NCBI GenBank assembly: GCA_002686115.1
Contig: NZAF01000111.1
Location: 1-15,179 of the forward strand
DNA length: 15,179 nt
Direction: 5' to 3'
Source: Halobacteriovorax sp.
GTDB lineage: Bacteria > Bdellovibrionota > Bacteriovoracia > Bacteriovoracales > Bacteriovoracaceae
Shown here: in pieces, positions 1-7,631 of the stretch
How the letters are laid out: the number at the start of each line of letters is the position of its first letter
Position numbering within the stretch: position 1 is the stretch's first letter
Made by a program: the position numbers and the translations under genes
Notes under the pieces: model-generated
Seen by the model: the letters and a program-made list of their open reading frames with translations, nothing else
Databases searched by the model: none
Told to the model about the DNA's origin: nothing

Positions 1-1145
1 ATTGGAGGTCCACATAAGTAGTACTCACAATCTTCTGGAGCAGGGTGATCTTTAAGATATTTTTCGAAAAGAACGTTATGGATAAATCCAGTATATCCTT
101 CCCAATTATCCGAAGGAAGAGCATCTGAAAGTGCCACATGCCACTTAAAGTTTTCATTCTCTCTTTGAATCATATCAAAATCTTCAACATAGAACATTTC
201 TCTCTTAGAACGAGCTCCGTACCAGAAAGTTACTTTTCTATCTGTCTTAATTCTTCTGAATTGATCAAAAATGTGTGATCTCATTGGCGCCATACCAGCT
301 CCACCACCAACAAAGACCATTTCTTTATCAGTGTCTCTTGCGAAGAACTCACCAAATGGACCAGAGATTGTACACTCATCACCTGGCTTTAAGCTAAAGA
401 TATATGAAGACATCTTTCCTGGAGGAGTTCCTTTTGGAGCTCTTGGAGGAGGAGATGCAATACGAACGTTAAGCATGATGATCCCATACTCTTCTGGGTA
501 ATTGGCCATTGAGTAAGCTCTGATCGTATCTTCTTGAACCGTAGAGTTATATTGCCATAAGTTGAACTGATCCCAGTCTCCTCTATACTGCTCTTCTACA
601 TCAAAGTCTTTGTAATCGATTGATAGACCACCTGGTCTCTCAATTTGAATATAACCACCTGCTCTAAATGGAACTGACTCACCATCTGGGAGCTCAAGAA
701 CAAGCTCTTTAATGAAAGTAGCAACGTTATCATTTGATCTAACTTTACACTTCCATTTCTTAACACCAAAAACAGATTCTTCAACTTCAACTTCCATATC
801 TGTTTTAACGGCAACCTGACAAGCAAGTCTCTCACCTTCGCGGGCTTCTTTCTTAGTGATATGAGACTTCTCAGTTTCAAGAATCTCTCCACCACCAGAG
901 TGGACCTTAACTTTACACTGAGCGCAGGTTCCCCCACCACCACAAGCACTTGAAACAAAGAGCTTCTGATCAGCTAAAACGTTAAGTAATTTCCCACCGG
1001 CCGGAACCATGACGGTTTTCTCACCATTAATTACTAATTTGACGTCACCTGAGCTTACTAGTTTACTCTTTGCAAAGAGAATAACTAGAACAAGCGCCAA
1101 AACGACGACTGTAAACATTAAGACACCTAATACAATTTCATTCAT
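1..1145 (-). CDS. nqrF: Na+-translocating NADH:quinone reductase subunit F (3' end cut by window edge)
   Basis: NADH-oxidising subunit of Na+-NQR. It takes hydride from NADH onto FAD and passes electrons through a 2Fe-2S cluster to the membrane subunits. The start at 1145 gives an N-terminal membrane anchor (residues 4-24), then a ferredoxin domain with cluster cysteines C68, C74, C77 and C109, the same spacing as in Vibrio NqrF. The FAD motif R-x-Y-S is at R209-Y211-S212, the glycine-rich nucleotide motif GGGAGMAP at 280-287, and the NADH-binding motif LCGPP at about 377-381, where the window ends. Some 25 residues should be missing compared with the usual length of about 407. It lies 18 nt downstream of nqrE with an AAGG-type ribosome-binding site, so it is the last nqr gene visible. 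Any later gene, such as apbE or nqrM, would lie outside the window. No odd features. Confidence 0.97.
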   Translation of the reverse strand, partial: MNEIVLGVLMFTVVVLALVLVILFAKSKLVSSGDVKLVINGEKTVMVPAGGKLLNVLADQKLFVSSACGGGGTCAQCKVKVHSGGGEILETEKSHITKKEAREGERLACQVAVKTDMEVEVEESVFGVKKWKCKVRSNDNVATFIKELVLELPDGESVPFRAGGYIQIERPGGLSIDYKDFDVEEQYRGDWDQFNLWQYNSTVQEDTIRAYSMANYPEEYGIIMLNVRIASPPPRAPKGTPPGKMSSYIFSLKPGDECTISGPFGEFFARDTDKEMVFVGGGAGMAPMRSHIFDQFRRIKTDRKVTFWYGARSKREMFYVEDFDMIQRENENFKWHVALSDALPSDNWEGYTGFIHNVLFEKYLKDHPAPEDCEYYLCGPP

Positions 1146-1163
1146 AATCGGTTTACCTTATTC

Positions 1164-1772
1164 TTATAATTGAATACCACTGAAAGATAAGAATCCCAGT
1201 GCCATTAATCCAACAGTAATAAAAGTGATTCCAAGACCTCTTAGGCCTTCAGGTACATCACTATATTTCATTTTTTCTCTAATACCTGCAAGAGCTGCAA
1301 TAGCGAGTGCCCAGCCAACACCTGAACCAACACCAAAGACAACACTTTCAGCGAAATTATAATCTCTTTCTACCATGAAAAGTGACCCACCAAGGATGGC
1401 ACAGTTAACTGTGATCAGTGGTAAGAAAATCCCAAGAGCGTTATAAAGAGGTGGAAAAAACTTATCAAGAATCATCTCTAAGATTTGAACCATTGCTGCA
1501 ATAACACCAATGTAAGAGATAAGACCTAAGAAACTTAAATCAACTCCTTGAACTCCTGCCCATGTAAGAGCATTTTCTTTTAATAGGTAGTTATAAAGAA
1601 GATTGTTAACTGGAATTGTAATTGATTGAACAACAACAACCGCTACACCTAGACCAAGAGAAGTTTTAACTTTCTTAGATACCGCTAAGAACGTACACAT
1701 CCCAAGGAAGAATGAAAGCGCAAGGTTTTCAACAAATACAGCTTTTAAAAATAAACTTAAATAATGCTCCAT
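1164..1772 (-). CDS. nqrE: Na+-translocating NADH:quinone reductase subunit E
   Basis: Integral membrane subunit of Na+-NQR, 202 residues, the usual length. It is hydrophobic throughout with about six membrane segments. In the known enzyme, NqrD and NqrE are inverted pseudo-symmetric partners that hold an iron-sulfur centre within the membrane through two cysteines each. Here those are C26 (in LGMCTF) and C124 (in TVNCAI). It lies 17 nt downstream of nqrD and 18 nt upstream of nqrF, so it is co-transcribed. It is homologous to RnfA/RsxA, but the complete nqrA-F order identifies it as NqrE. Confidence 0.97.
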   Translation of the reverse strand: MEHYLSLFLKAVFVENLALSFFLGMCTFLAVSKKVKTSLGLGVAVVVVQSITIPVNNLLYNYLLKENALTWAGVQGVDLSFLGLISYIGVIAAMVQILEMILDKFFPPLYNALGIFLPLITVNCAILGGSLFMVERDYNFAESVVFGVGSGVGWALAIAALAGIREKMKYSDVPEGLRGLGITFITVGLMALGFLSFSGIQL

Positions 1773-1789
1773 TATATTATTCCTTTAAA

Positions 1790-2410
1790 TTAATTACTTG
1801 ATTCAACTTGGTCTTTCTTAACTGTTCTTAAAATCCAGATAAAAATACCAATTAAAAAGAACGCCGAAGGTGAAAGAAGTGCCATACCATTTGGTTGATA
1901 CCATCCTCCCTCACTAATTGGAGTCATAATATTGTATCCAAGAAGCTTTCCAGAACCGAAAAGTTCTCTAAAGATTCCAACAAAGATAAGAACAACGGAA
2001 TAACCAATACCATTACCAATACCATCAACAAGTGCCATGATTGGACCGTTTTTCATGGCATAAGCTTCCGCTCTCCCCATAACGATACAGTTGGTAATAA
2101 TAAGACCAATATAAACAGACATTGATTTAGCAACATCATAAACAAAGGCCTTAAGGATTTGGTCAGTTACGATAACCAGTGAAGCAATAATCGTCATCAT
2201 AACAATGATACGAATTGAACTTGGAACGTGGTTTCTAATTAATGAAACTGAAAGGTTTGAAAATGCCGTAACGACAATAACCGCTAGACACATAACAAGA
2301 ACAGACTCGAGTTTCGTAGTAACAGCTAGAGCAGAACAGATTCCTAGGATCTGAAGAGCAATAGGGTTATTTTCAAATAGTGGATCAAATAAGGTTTTCT
2401 TAAGGCTCAT
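1790..2410 (-). CDS. nqrD: Na+-translocating NADH:quinone reductase subunit D
   Basis: Integral membrane subunit of Na+-NQR, 206 residues, about six membrane segments, the pseudo-symmetric partner of NqrE. The two conserved cysteines that hold the intramembrane iron-sulfur centre are C25 (in LGICSA) and C108 (in ITNCIV). The motif around MGRAEAYAM that follows the second cysteine is typical of NqrD/RnfE. Its start codon overlaps the nqrC stop by one base (TAATG), which suggests translational coupling, useful for subunits needed in equal amounts. Confidence 0.97.
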   Translation of the reverse strand: MSLKKTLFDPLFENNPIALQILGICSALAVTTKLESVLVMCLAVIVVTAFSNLSVSLIRNHVPSSIRIIVMMTIIASLVIVTDQILKAFVYDVAKSMSVYIGLIITNCIVMGRAEAYAMKNGPIMALVDGIGNGIGYSVVLIFVGIFRELFGSGKLLGYNIMTPISEGGWYQPNGMALLSPSAFFLIGIFIWILRTVKKDQVESSN

Positions 2411-3177
2411 TAAATACTCCCCGCTTTGTACTTTTTAATAAAAGATCCAAAAGCATTTTCACTTAACCAGTATCTTACTAGGCCAGTAACACCATTAGAT
2501 GTAATTGTTGCTCCAGAAAGTCCATCAATTTTATACTTAGCATCTTCTTCAGCAATACCTTTAACAACTTTGATAACCGGCTTCATAGCATCATTAAATA
2601 CTTTTTTACCGTTCCAATTTGCTTTCCAATTTGGGTTATCAACTTCACCACCAAGACCTGGAGTTTCACCATGCTCATAAAAACCTAATCCCTTAACAGT
2701 GTTAAGATCGTTTTCAAGAACAAGAAATCCATACATTGTAGACCAAAGACCTTTTCCGTGAACTGGAAAAACAAAGTTTTTTACAGTTTCACCATCTTTA
2801 ATAAGATAAACCTTTCCATACTTTGCTCTAGATTTGATATTTGCAAGATCTTTTTCTGCTGGAATTTTGTAATTAAGTTTTGGATTCTTAGCCGCTTTTC
2901 TCGCATCATAAGACTCAGGGTCAATATCTGCATAAGCACCTGTTTCAAGATCAACAACTTTAGTTTCAACAGCTTTAAAAGCTTCAACAATTTGCTTTTC
3001 TTCTGCTGAATCATCAACAAGACCTGCTGTAACAAGAAGGTTCTTCTTTATATCTAGTTTTTTATTTCTAACCTGCATTGGCTTTAATTGTACTGCCGTT
3101 GAAGAAACAACGATTGAACAAATAACACAAAGAAGTGTCGCAACGATTAGGGTTTTAGAAGTACTATCATTTGACAT
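2410..3177 (-). CDS. nqrC: Na+-translocating NADH:quinone reductase subunit C (FMN-binding)
   Basis: Subunit C carries a covalently bound FMN in a periplasmic domain and relays electrons in Na+-NQR. Length is 255 residues, normal for the family. There is one N-terminal membrane helix (about residues 9-29), then a soluble domain. The flavinylation motif SGAT lies near the C-terminus; the acceptor threonine is T224, matching T225 of the Vibrio protein. Flavin attachment in this family needs the ApbE flavin transferase, which is not in the window. The gene starts 9 nt after nqrB and overlaps nqrD by one base. A lysine/glutamate-rich stretch covers about residues 40-80. Confidence 0.97.
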   Translation of the reverse strand: MSNDSTSKTLIVATLLCVICSIVVSSTAVQLKPMQVRNKKLDIKKNLLVTAGLVDDSAEEKQIVEAFKAVETKVVDLETGAYADIDPESYDARKAAKNPKLNYKIPAEKDLANIKSRAKYGKVYLIKDGETVKNFVFPVHGKGLWSTMYGFLVLENDLNTVKGLGFYEHGETPGLGGEVDNPNWKANWNGKKVFNDAMKPVIKVVKGIAEEDAKYKIDGLSGATITSNGVTGLVRYWLSENAFGSFIKKYKAGSI

Positions 3178-3186
3178 ATTTTCCCC

Positions 3187-4389
3187 CTACGCCTTTACTC
3201 TTTCGGCTCTTCTTTTGATATTGCCTTGAACCACAAAGTAATCAATAAGTGGTGCAAAACAATTTGCAAAAAGAATTGCTAGCATAATCCCTTCTGGGAA
3301 AGCTGGGTTAATAACACGGACAAGAATTGTCATAAAGCCTATAAGAGCTCCATACCACCAGTGTCCTAAATTAGTCATCGATGCTGAGACAGGGTCTGTT
3401 GCCATAAAAACAGCACCAAAAGCAAGTCCACCAATAACCATATGCCATGCTGGAGTTACACTAAACATCATATTTGTTTCTGATCCAATTGTATTAAGGA
3501 TAAAAGCAAAGAAGGCCGCAGAAGCAAAAACTGATACAATGATTCTCCAAGAGCCAATTCCTGAAGCAATTAATATAACTGCTCCTATGAGGGCCGCAAG
3601 TGTTGAAGTTTCTCCCATTGATCCTGGAACAAGACCGATAAATGAGTCCCACCAAGAAAAAGAGATCTTTTCAACTCCGCCAAGTGCTGCTTGTCCAAGA
3701 GCTGTTGCACCAGAGTAACCATCAACCGCTGTCCAAACTTTATCACCAGAGATTTGAGCTGGATAAGCAAAGTAGAGAAAAGCTCTTGCCGTTAGAGCTG
3801 GGTTTAAAAAGTTCTTCCCAGTTCCACCAAAAACTTCCTTACCAATAACAACACCAAAGATAATTCCAACAGCAACTTGCCATAGAGGAATTGTCGCTGG
3901 AAGAGTTAAAGGATAAAGCATACCAGTTACAAGAAATCCTTCGTTAATTTCGTGTTTTCTAACTGTTGCAAAGATAACTTCACATGCACCACCAGCAATT
4001 TGAGTCGTCAAAAAGATTGGAAGAAAATAAAGTAGTCCGTGAACAAAATTAGAAATAATATCAGTTGGATTATAAGCTAATCCAAGAGCTAACATAATGT
4101 CCGATCTCCAACCTGTTGGAGTTGTCACCATTGAAGCTATAACTTTATTTGCTTGGTAACCTGTGTTGTACAAGGCCATAAGTATACAAGGCGCAAGTGC
4201 AACAACAACAGTGATCATTGTTCTCTTAAGATCAATTGCATCTCTTACATGCACAGATCCCTTAGAAACATCACTTGGTGTAAAAACAAAAGTGTCGAGC
4301 ATTTCATAAATGGGATAAAACTTTTCAAGTTTTCCACCATTCACAAAATGATGTTCTTGAGATTCAAGAAGATGTTGTAGTTTTTTCAT
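3187..4389 (-). CDS. nqrB: Na+-translocating NADH:quinone reductase subunit B (FMN-binding)
   Basis: Large membrane subunit of Na+-NQR, 400 residues. In the known enzyme it carries a covalent FMN and riboflavin and forms much of the Na+ path. The N-terminal cytoplasmic stretch includes the family signature EHHFVNGGK (residues 12-20). About ten hydrophobic segments follow. The flavinylation motif SGAT (226-229, in DGYSGATALGQ) places the FMN on T229, equivalent to T236 in Vibrio. The GGTGKNFLNPALTARAF stretch (188-204) is also typical. It starts 6 nt after nqrA. It is related to RnfD, but the neighbours make NqrB the clear call. Confidence 0.97.
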   Translation of the reverse strand: MKKLQHLLESQEHHFVNGGKLEKFYPIYEMLDTFVFTPSDVSKGSVHVRDAIDLKRTMITVVVALAPCILMALYNTGYQANKVIASMVTTPTGWRSDIMLALGLAYNPTDIISNFVHGLLYFLPIFLTTQIAGGACEVIFATVRKHEINEGFLVTGMLYPLTLPATIPLWQVAVGIIFGVVIGKEVFGGTGKNFLNPALTARAFLYFAYPAQISGDKVWTAVDGYSGATALGQAALGGVEKISFSWWDSFIGLVPGSMGETSTLAALIGAVILIASGIGSWRIIVSVFASAAFFAFILNTIGSETNMMFSVTPAWHMVIGGLAFGAVFMATDPVSASMTNLGHWWYGALIGFMTILVRVINPAFPEGIMLAILFANCFAPLIDYFVVQGNIKRRAERVKA

Positions 4390-4395
4390 CTTTAA

Positions 4396-5739
4396 TTATC
4401 CTTCTCTTTCGATCGTATTTAAATTTCTTCTTAACATTGGACCAAAATCAACTTTACCAGGAGCTGCGAAAGTACAAAGAGCTAAATCCTCTTCATCCAT
4501 TTCAAGACATCCAAGTTCTTGTGCGTGATCAGTATCTCCACAAGCAAGAGCTCTTAGAAGTTGAGTTGGTAATACGTCCATTGGCATAACAGCTTCATAA
4601 GATCCAATTGGAACCATTGCTCTTTTTGAACCATTAAGCTTTGTCGTAAAATCAAATTTTTGACCAGGTTTTAACCAATGAAGAAAAGTTCTTTTTAAAG
4701 AGAACTTATCAAATCCTGGCATATGCCATCCAAGAAACTCTCTATCTCTTCCCTCTTCTAAAAGAGAGATGATATTGTGAAATTTTCCAAGATATGCAAA
4801 TGGTCCTTCCATTTTTCTACCATTAAGAAGAGAGCCAGAAACTACTCTAACTTCACCGCTTCCAACTTTACCGCTTGTCACTTCACCTAGGTGAGCTCCA
4901 ACAACGGTTCTTACAAGAGTTGGATTAACAGACTTAGGTCCACCAATTGAAACAACTCTTTCTGTAGAGATTTTTCCAGTTTTAAAAAGTTTTCCAATCG
5001 CGATGACATCTTGGTAACCGATATGCCAAACAGTTTTTTGATTGTGAACAGGATCAACAAAGTGAATATGAGTTCCTACGTTTCCTGCTGGGTGCTTACC
5101 AGAAAATTCCTTAACTTCAACTTTCGTTGTCGTTGGAACATCTATTTTTGCACCAGCTTCTTTACAAATATAAGTTGCACCATCACTTAGTTTTGAAACA
5201 ACTTCCGCTCCGTACTTAAAAGCTTCAGCATCTTCATTTATAACTACTTCAGGATTTGGTGCTAAAGGATTAGTATCCATTGCCGTAATGAAAAGTGACT
5301 TAGGGGCAGAATCAAGAGCTGGAGCCTTTGAAAAAGGTCTTGTTCTTAAACTGTTCCAAAGACCTGCTTCATTTAAAAGAGCAACAACTTCATCTCTTTC
5401 TAGGTCTTTAACATCTTTTCCATTGTAATTCTTAAGCTCAACTTGTTCAGTTCCAGTTACTTCAATCACGACAGATTGAAATACCCTTCTCTCACCTCTG
5501 TTAATTTCAAGAATTGTTCCATTAGCAGGAGATGTGTATTTAACACCCTCAATCTTTTTACATGTAAAAAGAGGCTGTCCAATCTTAACACTATCACCAA
5601 CCTTAACATCCATTGACGGCTTCATCCCTTCAAAGTCAAAACCAGTCACACCGACTTTGGTCACTTGTGGACCATTTTCGATTTTTTGAGCAGGCTTACC
5701 TGTAATGGGAAGATCCAGTCCTTTTTTAATGTGAATCAT
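4396..5739 (-). CDS. nqrA: Na+-translocating NADH:quinone reductase subunit A
   Basis: Cytoplasmic-side subunit A of Na+-NQR, implicated in ubiquinone binding. Length is 447 residues from the chosen start, almost the same as Vibrio NqrA (446). The open frame extends upstream to 5850, but I chose the ATG at 5739 because the protein then begins MIHIKKGLDLPITGKP, matching the conserved N-terminus. A GGAG ribosome-binding site (5751-5754, minus strand) lies 11 nt before it, and the 37 upstream codons do not resemble the family. Conserved stretches include RTRPFSK, TAMDTNPLA, HPAGNVGTHIHF, and the C-terminal CGDTDHAQELGCLEMDEEDLALCTF. First gene of the nqr operon, so the promoter should lie in the spacer to its right. 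Confidence 0.97.
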   Translation of the reverse strand: MIHIKKGLDLPITGKPAQKIENGPQVTKVGVTGFDFEGMKPSMDVKVGDSVKIGQPLFTCKKIEGVKYTSPANGTILEINRGERRVFQSVVIEVTGTEQVELKNYNGKDVKDLERDEVVALLNEAGLWNSLRTRPFSKAPALDSAPKSLFITAMDTNPLAPNPEVVINEDAEAFKYGAEVVSKLSDGATYICKEAGAKIDVPTTTKVEVKEFSGKHPAGNVGTHIHFVDPVHNQKTVWHIGYQDVIAIGKLFKTGKISTERVVSIGGPKSVNPTLVRTVVGAHLGEVTSGKVGSGEVRVVSGSLLNGRKMEGPFAYLGKFHNIISLLEEGRDREFLGWHMPGFDKFSLKRTFLHWLKPGQKFDFTTKLNGSKRAMVPIGSYEAVMPMDVLPTQLLRALACGDTDHAQELGCLEMDEEDLALCTFAAPGKVDFGPMLRRNLNTIEREG

Positions 5740-6062
5740 AACGACATGTACTCCGCACGTATGAAAGCATAAACTTTCAATTGTTAAATAATATGATAAT
5801 AAATTACTGTTTTGGTCCCCAATATAACAATTAAATTCTCTATTAACCACTTAAAATGACACATTTTTTTTGTGCTTTGCACATTAAATAAGTTAAGTTT
5901 TTATAGCTCTAATTTAACGCATTTCTCACTGAAAAAATATGTTGTCTCAGAAAAGTTTGATCAACACCTAATAAAACGCCGATTACAAATATTTCACACA
6001 TAACACATAGTGTCTCAACCTTTAGTCGATTTTAGGTTATGTTGTCACTCAAGGAGCCATTT
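5740..6062. other. Divergent intergenic spacer between nqrA and the repeat-protein gene
   Basis: This 323-base gene-free stretch must hold the promoters of the nqr operon (minus) and of the plus-strand gene starting at 6063. It is very AT-rich and I could not pick a convincing -35/-10 pair for either gene. Visible structure: a short perfect dyad TGTGC-TTT-GCACA at 5871-5883 right after a T8 run; a smaller dyad ACAC-ATA-GTGT at 6003-6013; and a palindromic TTGATCAA near 5958-5965. These could be operator sites but none matches a regulator consensus I can name. No RNA gene, repeat or extra ORF is supported. Confidence 0.6.
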
Positions 6063-6677
6063 ATGAAATCTTTAAAGCTAATCTGTCTATTAATAGTCTC
6101 GCCTGTTGTTCTTGCTCAGTTTGTAAAGCCTGTTATACCGGCAGCTAATCAAATGAAGTGCTTTAAAAAGACTTGTAAGTTAGCTGGAAGATACGCATGT
6201 CGTGATAGTAGTGATGAAAGAAAAATGTTTGATGCCTGCTCAAGGCAACAAGATATCAATTGTCTAAACAATTCTCTAAAGGCCCTTTCATCTTTTGAAG
6301 CAGATGATGTGTATGAATTATCAAGAGTTGCTAAGTCATGCCAGTATGTCGATTCTTCTGCAGTAAAAGAAAGTAAAAAATATTTAAGCTCTTTTGAATA
6401 TGACGATCTTAATGAAGTCACTCAAATTAACGATGCTCACTGGCTCTCTTCTAAAGACTGTCTAAGTGATACTTACTCACTAGTAAGAACTTTTGGCCTT
6501 GATAAGCATGAAATTATTCTACTTGCACGCGGATGTGGTGGAACTTATGCAAAGGGTTGTCTAAAAGACCTTTGTGAAGTTAGAGGAAGATACGCTTGTG
6601 ATGAGGTTGATGAAATTACTAGTGCTATGAAGTACTGTGTTTACGCTCCAACTCCACAACAAAGACGTGAACTCTAA
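6063..6677 (+). CDS. Exported cysteine-rich protein with five tandem ~33-residue repeats
   Basis: Not a family I recognise. I chose the ATG at 6063 over 6039: an AAGGAG ribosome-binding site lies 6 nt before it and the product opens with a clear signal peptide (cleavage likely after VLA, residue 18). The mature protein is five repeats starting at residues 33, 67, 100, 133 and 166. Four are bounded by cysteines 25-26 apart: C33/C59, C67/C93, C133/C158 and C166/C192. Repeats 1 and 5 also have cysteines at +5 and +13 (C38/C46 and C171/C179) and share the motif GRYAC. Repeat 3 has lost all its cysteines but keeps the LSSFE-x-DD-x-x-E core of repeat 2. All 12 mature cysteines therefore pair up by position, suggesting disulfide-stapled helical hairpins in the periplasm or outside the cell. 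It is the only confident plus-strand gene and its stop abuts the stop of the converging pilus operon. Confidence 0.85.
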   Translation: MKSLKLICLLIVSPVVLAQFVKPVIPAANQMKCFKKTCKLAGRYACRDSSDERKMFDACSRQQDINCLNNSLKALSSFEADDVYELSRVAKSCQYVDSSAVKESKKYLSSFEYDDLNEVTQINDAHWLSSKDCLSDTYSLVRTFGLDKHEIILLARGCGGTYAKGCLKDLCEVRGRYACDEVDEITSAMKYCVYAPTPQQRREL

Positions 6678-7631
6678 TTAATTGGCTTCAGCTGTTATTG
6701 TAATAGACTCTACATAGCTGCCGGCTTCTTTACTCGTAACATTTCCGATCTCTGCTTCAAGATTATATGTCTCCCCACCAGGTGGAGTAACAGAGCTTGA
6801 ATCAATGATTTCAACCCTTGTACTTGGCCCAGGAAAAGTGACAAGAGAAGAGTTTAAAAAGAGCTGATAGTTAACTTCTGAGGCACTTGATGGATTTGTA
6901 TTCTTAAGCACTCCACCATTTTGACTTTCAAAAAAGACCTTATATGGTGTGTTTGAGACGACTTTTAAATCTGCAGCGAGTCTCTCCCCAGTTTCTAATT
7001 CACCAAAATTCATCGTGTATGAAGTTTGACCTGGATCATGAGGCGCACCAACACTAACAATTGATACATAAACTAAGGGATCGACAGTAATTCTCAGATT
7101 TAAATTTCTGGTTCTTTCAAGTGCCGGCGAATTAAAAGGAAAGCCACTGTATAATTTTATCGCAACTGTATCAGTATAATTTCCAGTTGGAACAAGAACA
7201 GAGTTATCTATAATAAGTCTGAAATCAAAAGAGTCTGAATACCATGTATTTCTAGTGAGCGCATAACCCGTTATAGCTTCTCCATTTTGTGAAATATCAT
7301 CAATATCTCTAAGAACATTTTGAAAACCATTAGAGTTATAAATATTGTAATAGAGTCGATCCCCTCTATTGTTTGTCATGAAACGGTTGTAACTACCGGC
7401 ATTTCCTTCATCAAAGCCATAAGAATATAAATAGCAAAGAAAGCCTCTTCCATCATCATTTTGACCGATACGATTAATTCTTCTCATATTTACTTGTAGA
7501 GATACAGGGTCACTAACAAGTGAGTAGTTAGATCGATAATCAACATTACGAGTTTGAAAATTACATCCAATCGACTCGAAGGTTAAAAGAAGACAAATTA
7601 TAAAAGAGAGTGTGTGTCTTAAGTTCATCAT
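6678..7631 (-). CDS. Two-domain tip adhesin/minor pilin of a Csu-like chaperone-usher pilus
   Basis: Probable tip subunit, equivalent in position and layout to CsuE. A signal peptide (about residues 1-22) is followed by two pilin-type domains of the spore-coat-U (SCPU) kind. In domain 1 (about 36-165) the stretch FLCYLYSYGFDEG, then RFM, then RLYYNIYNS follows the SCPU pattern, and PTGNYTDTVAIKLYS is the closing strand. Domain 2 (about 185-317) has MNFGELETGE, SNTPYKVFFESQNGG and ends EAGSYVESITITAEAN, again the G-x-Y-x-x-x-(I/V)-T-(I/V) closing strand. Mature cysteines are C23 and C66 only. The ATG at 7631 overlaps the usher stop by 4 nt (ATGA), and a second ATG follows at once. The SIGC at residues 20-23 is a poor lipobox, so I do not call a lipoprotein. 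Last gene of the pilus operon. Confidence 0.75.
   Translation of the reverse strand: MMNLRHTLSFIICLLLTFESIGCNFQTRNVDYRSNYSLVSDPVSLQVNMRRINRIGQNDDGRGFLCYLYSYGFDEGNAGSYNRFMTNNRGDRLYYNIYNSNGFQNVLRDIDDISQNGEAITGYALTRNTWYSDSFDFRLIIDNSVLVPTGNYTDTVAIKLYSGFPFNSPALERTRNLNLRITVDPLVYVSIVSVGAPHDPGQTSYTMNFGELETGERLAADLKVVSNTPYKVFFESQNGGVLKNTNPSSASEVNYQLFLNSSLVTFPGPSTRVEIIDSSSVTPPGGETYNLEAEIGNVTSKEAGSYVESITITAEAN

Noticed and set aside
596..958. Overlapping reading frames inside nqr and pilus genes (for example 596-958, 2781-3035, 3642-3848, 7644-7931, 14122-14343)
   Set aside because: They lie wholly inside well-supported genes, have no ribosome-binding sites or recognisable domains, and have compositions typical of shadow frames.
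5740..5850. Upstream extension of the nqrA reading frame to 5850
   Set aside because: The extra 37 codons lack family similarity. The ATG at 5739 restores the conserved MIHIKKGLDLPI start and normal length, and has a GGAG site upstream.
5871..5883. TGTGC-TTT-GCACA dyad as a CRP or FNR site
   Set aside because: The half-site spacing fits neither the TGTGA-N6-TCACA nor the TTGAT-N4-ATCAA consensus; kept only as an unnamed dyad.
7563..7574. Lipobox in the tip adhesin (SIGC, residues 20-23)
   Set aside because: Position -3 is serine where a hydrophobic residue is expected, and homologous tip subunits use ordinary signal peptides.
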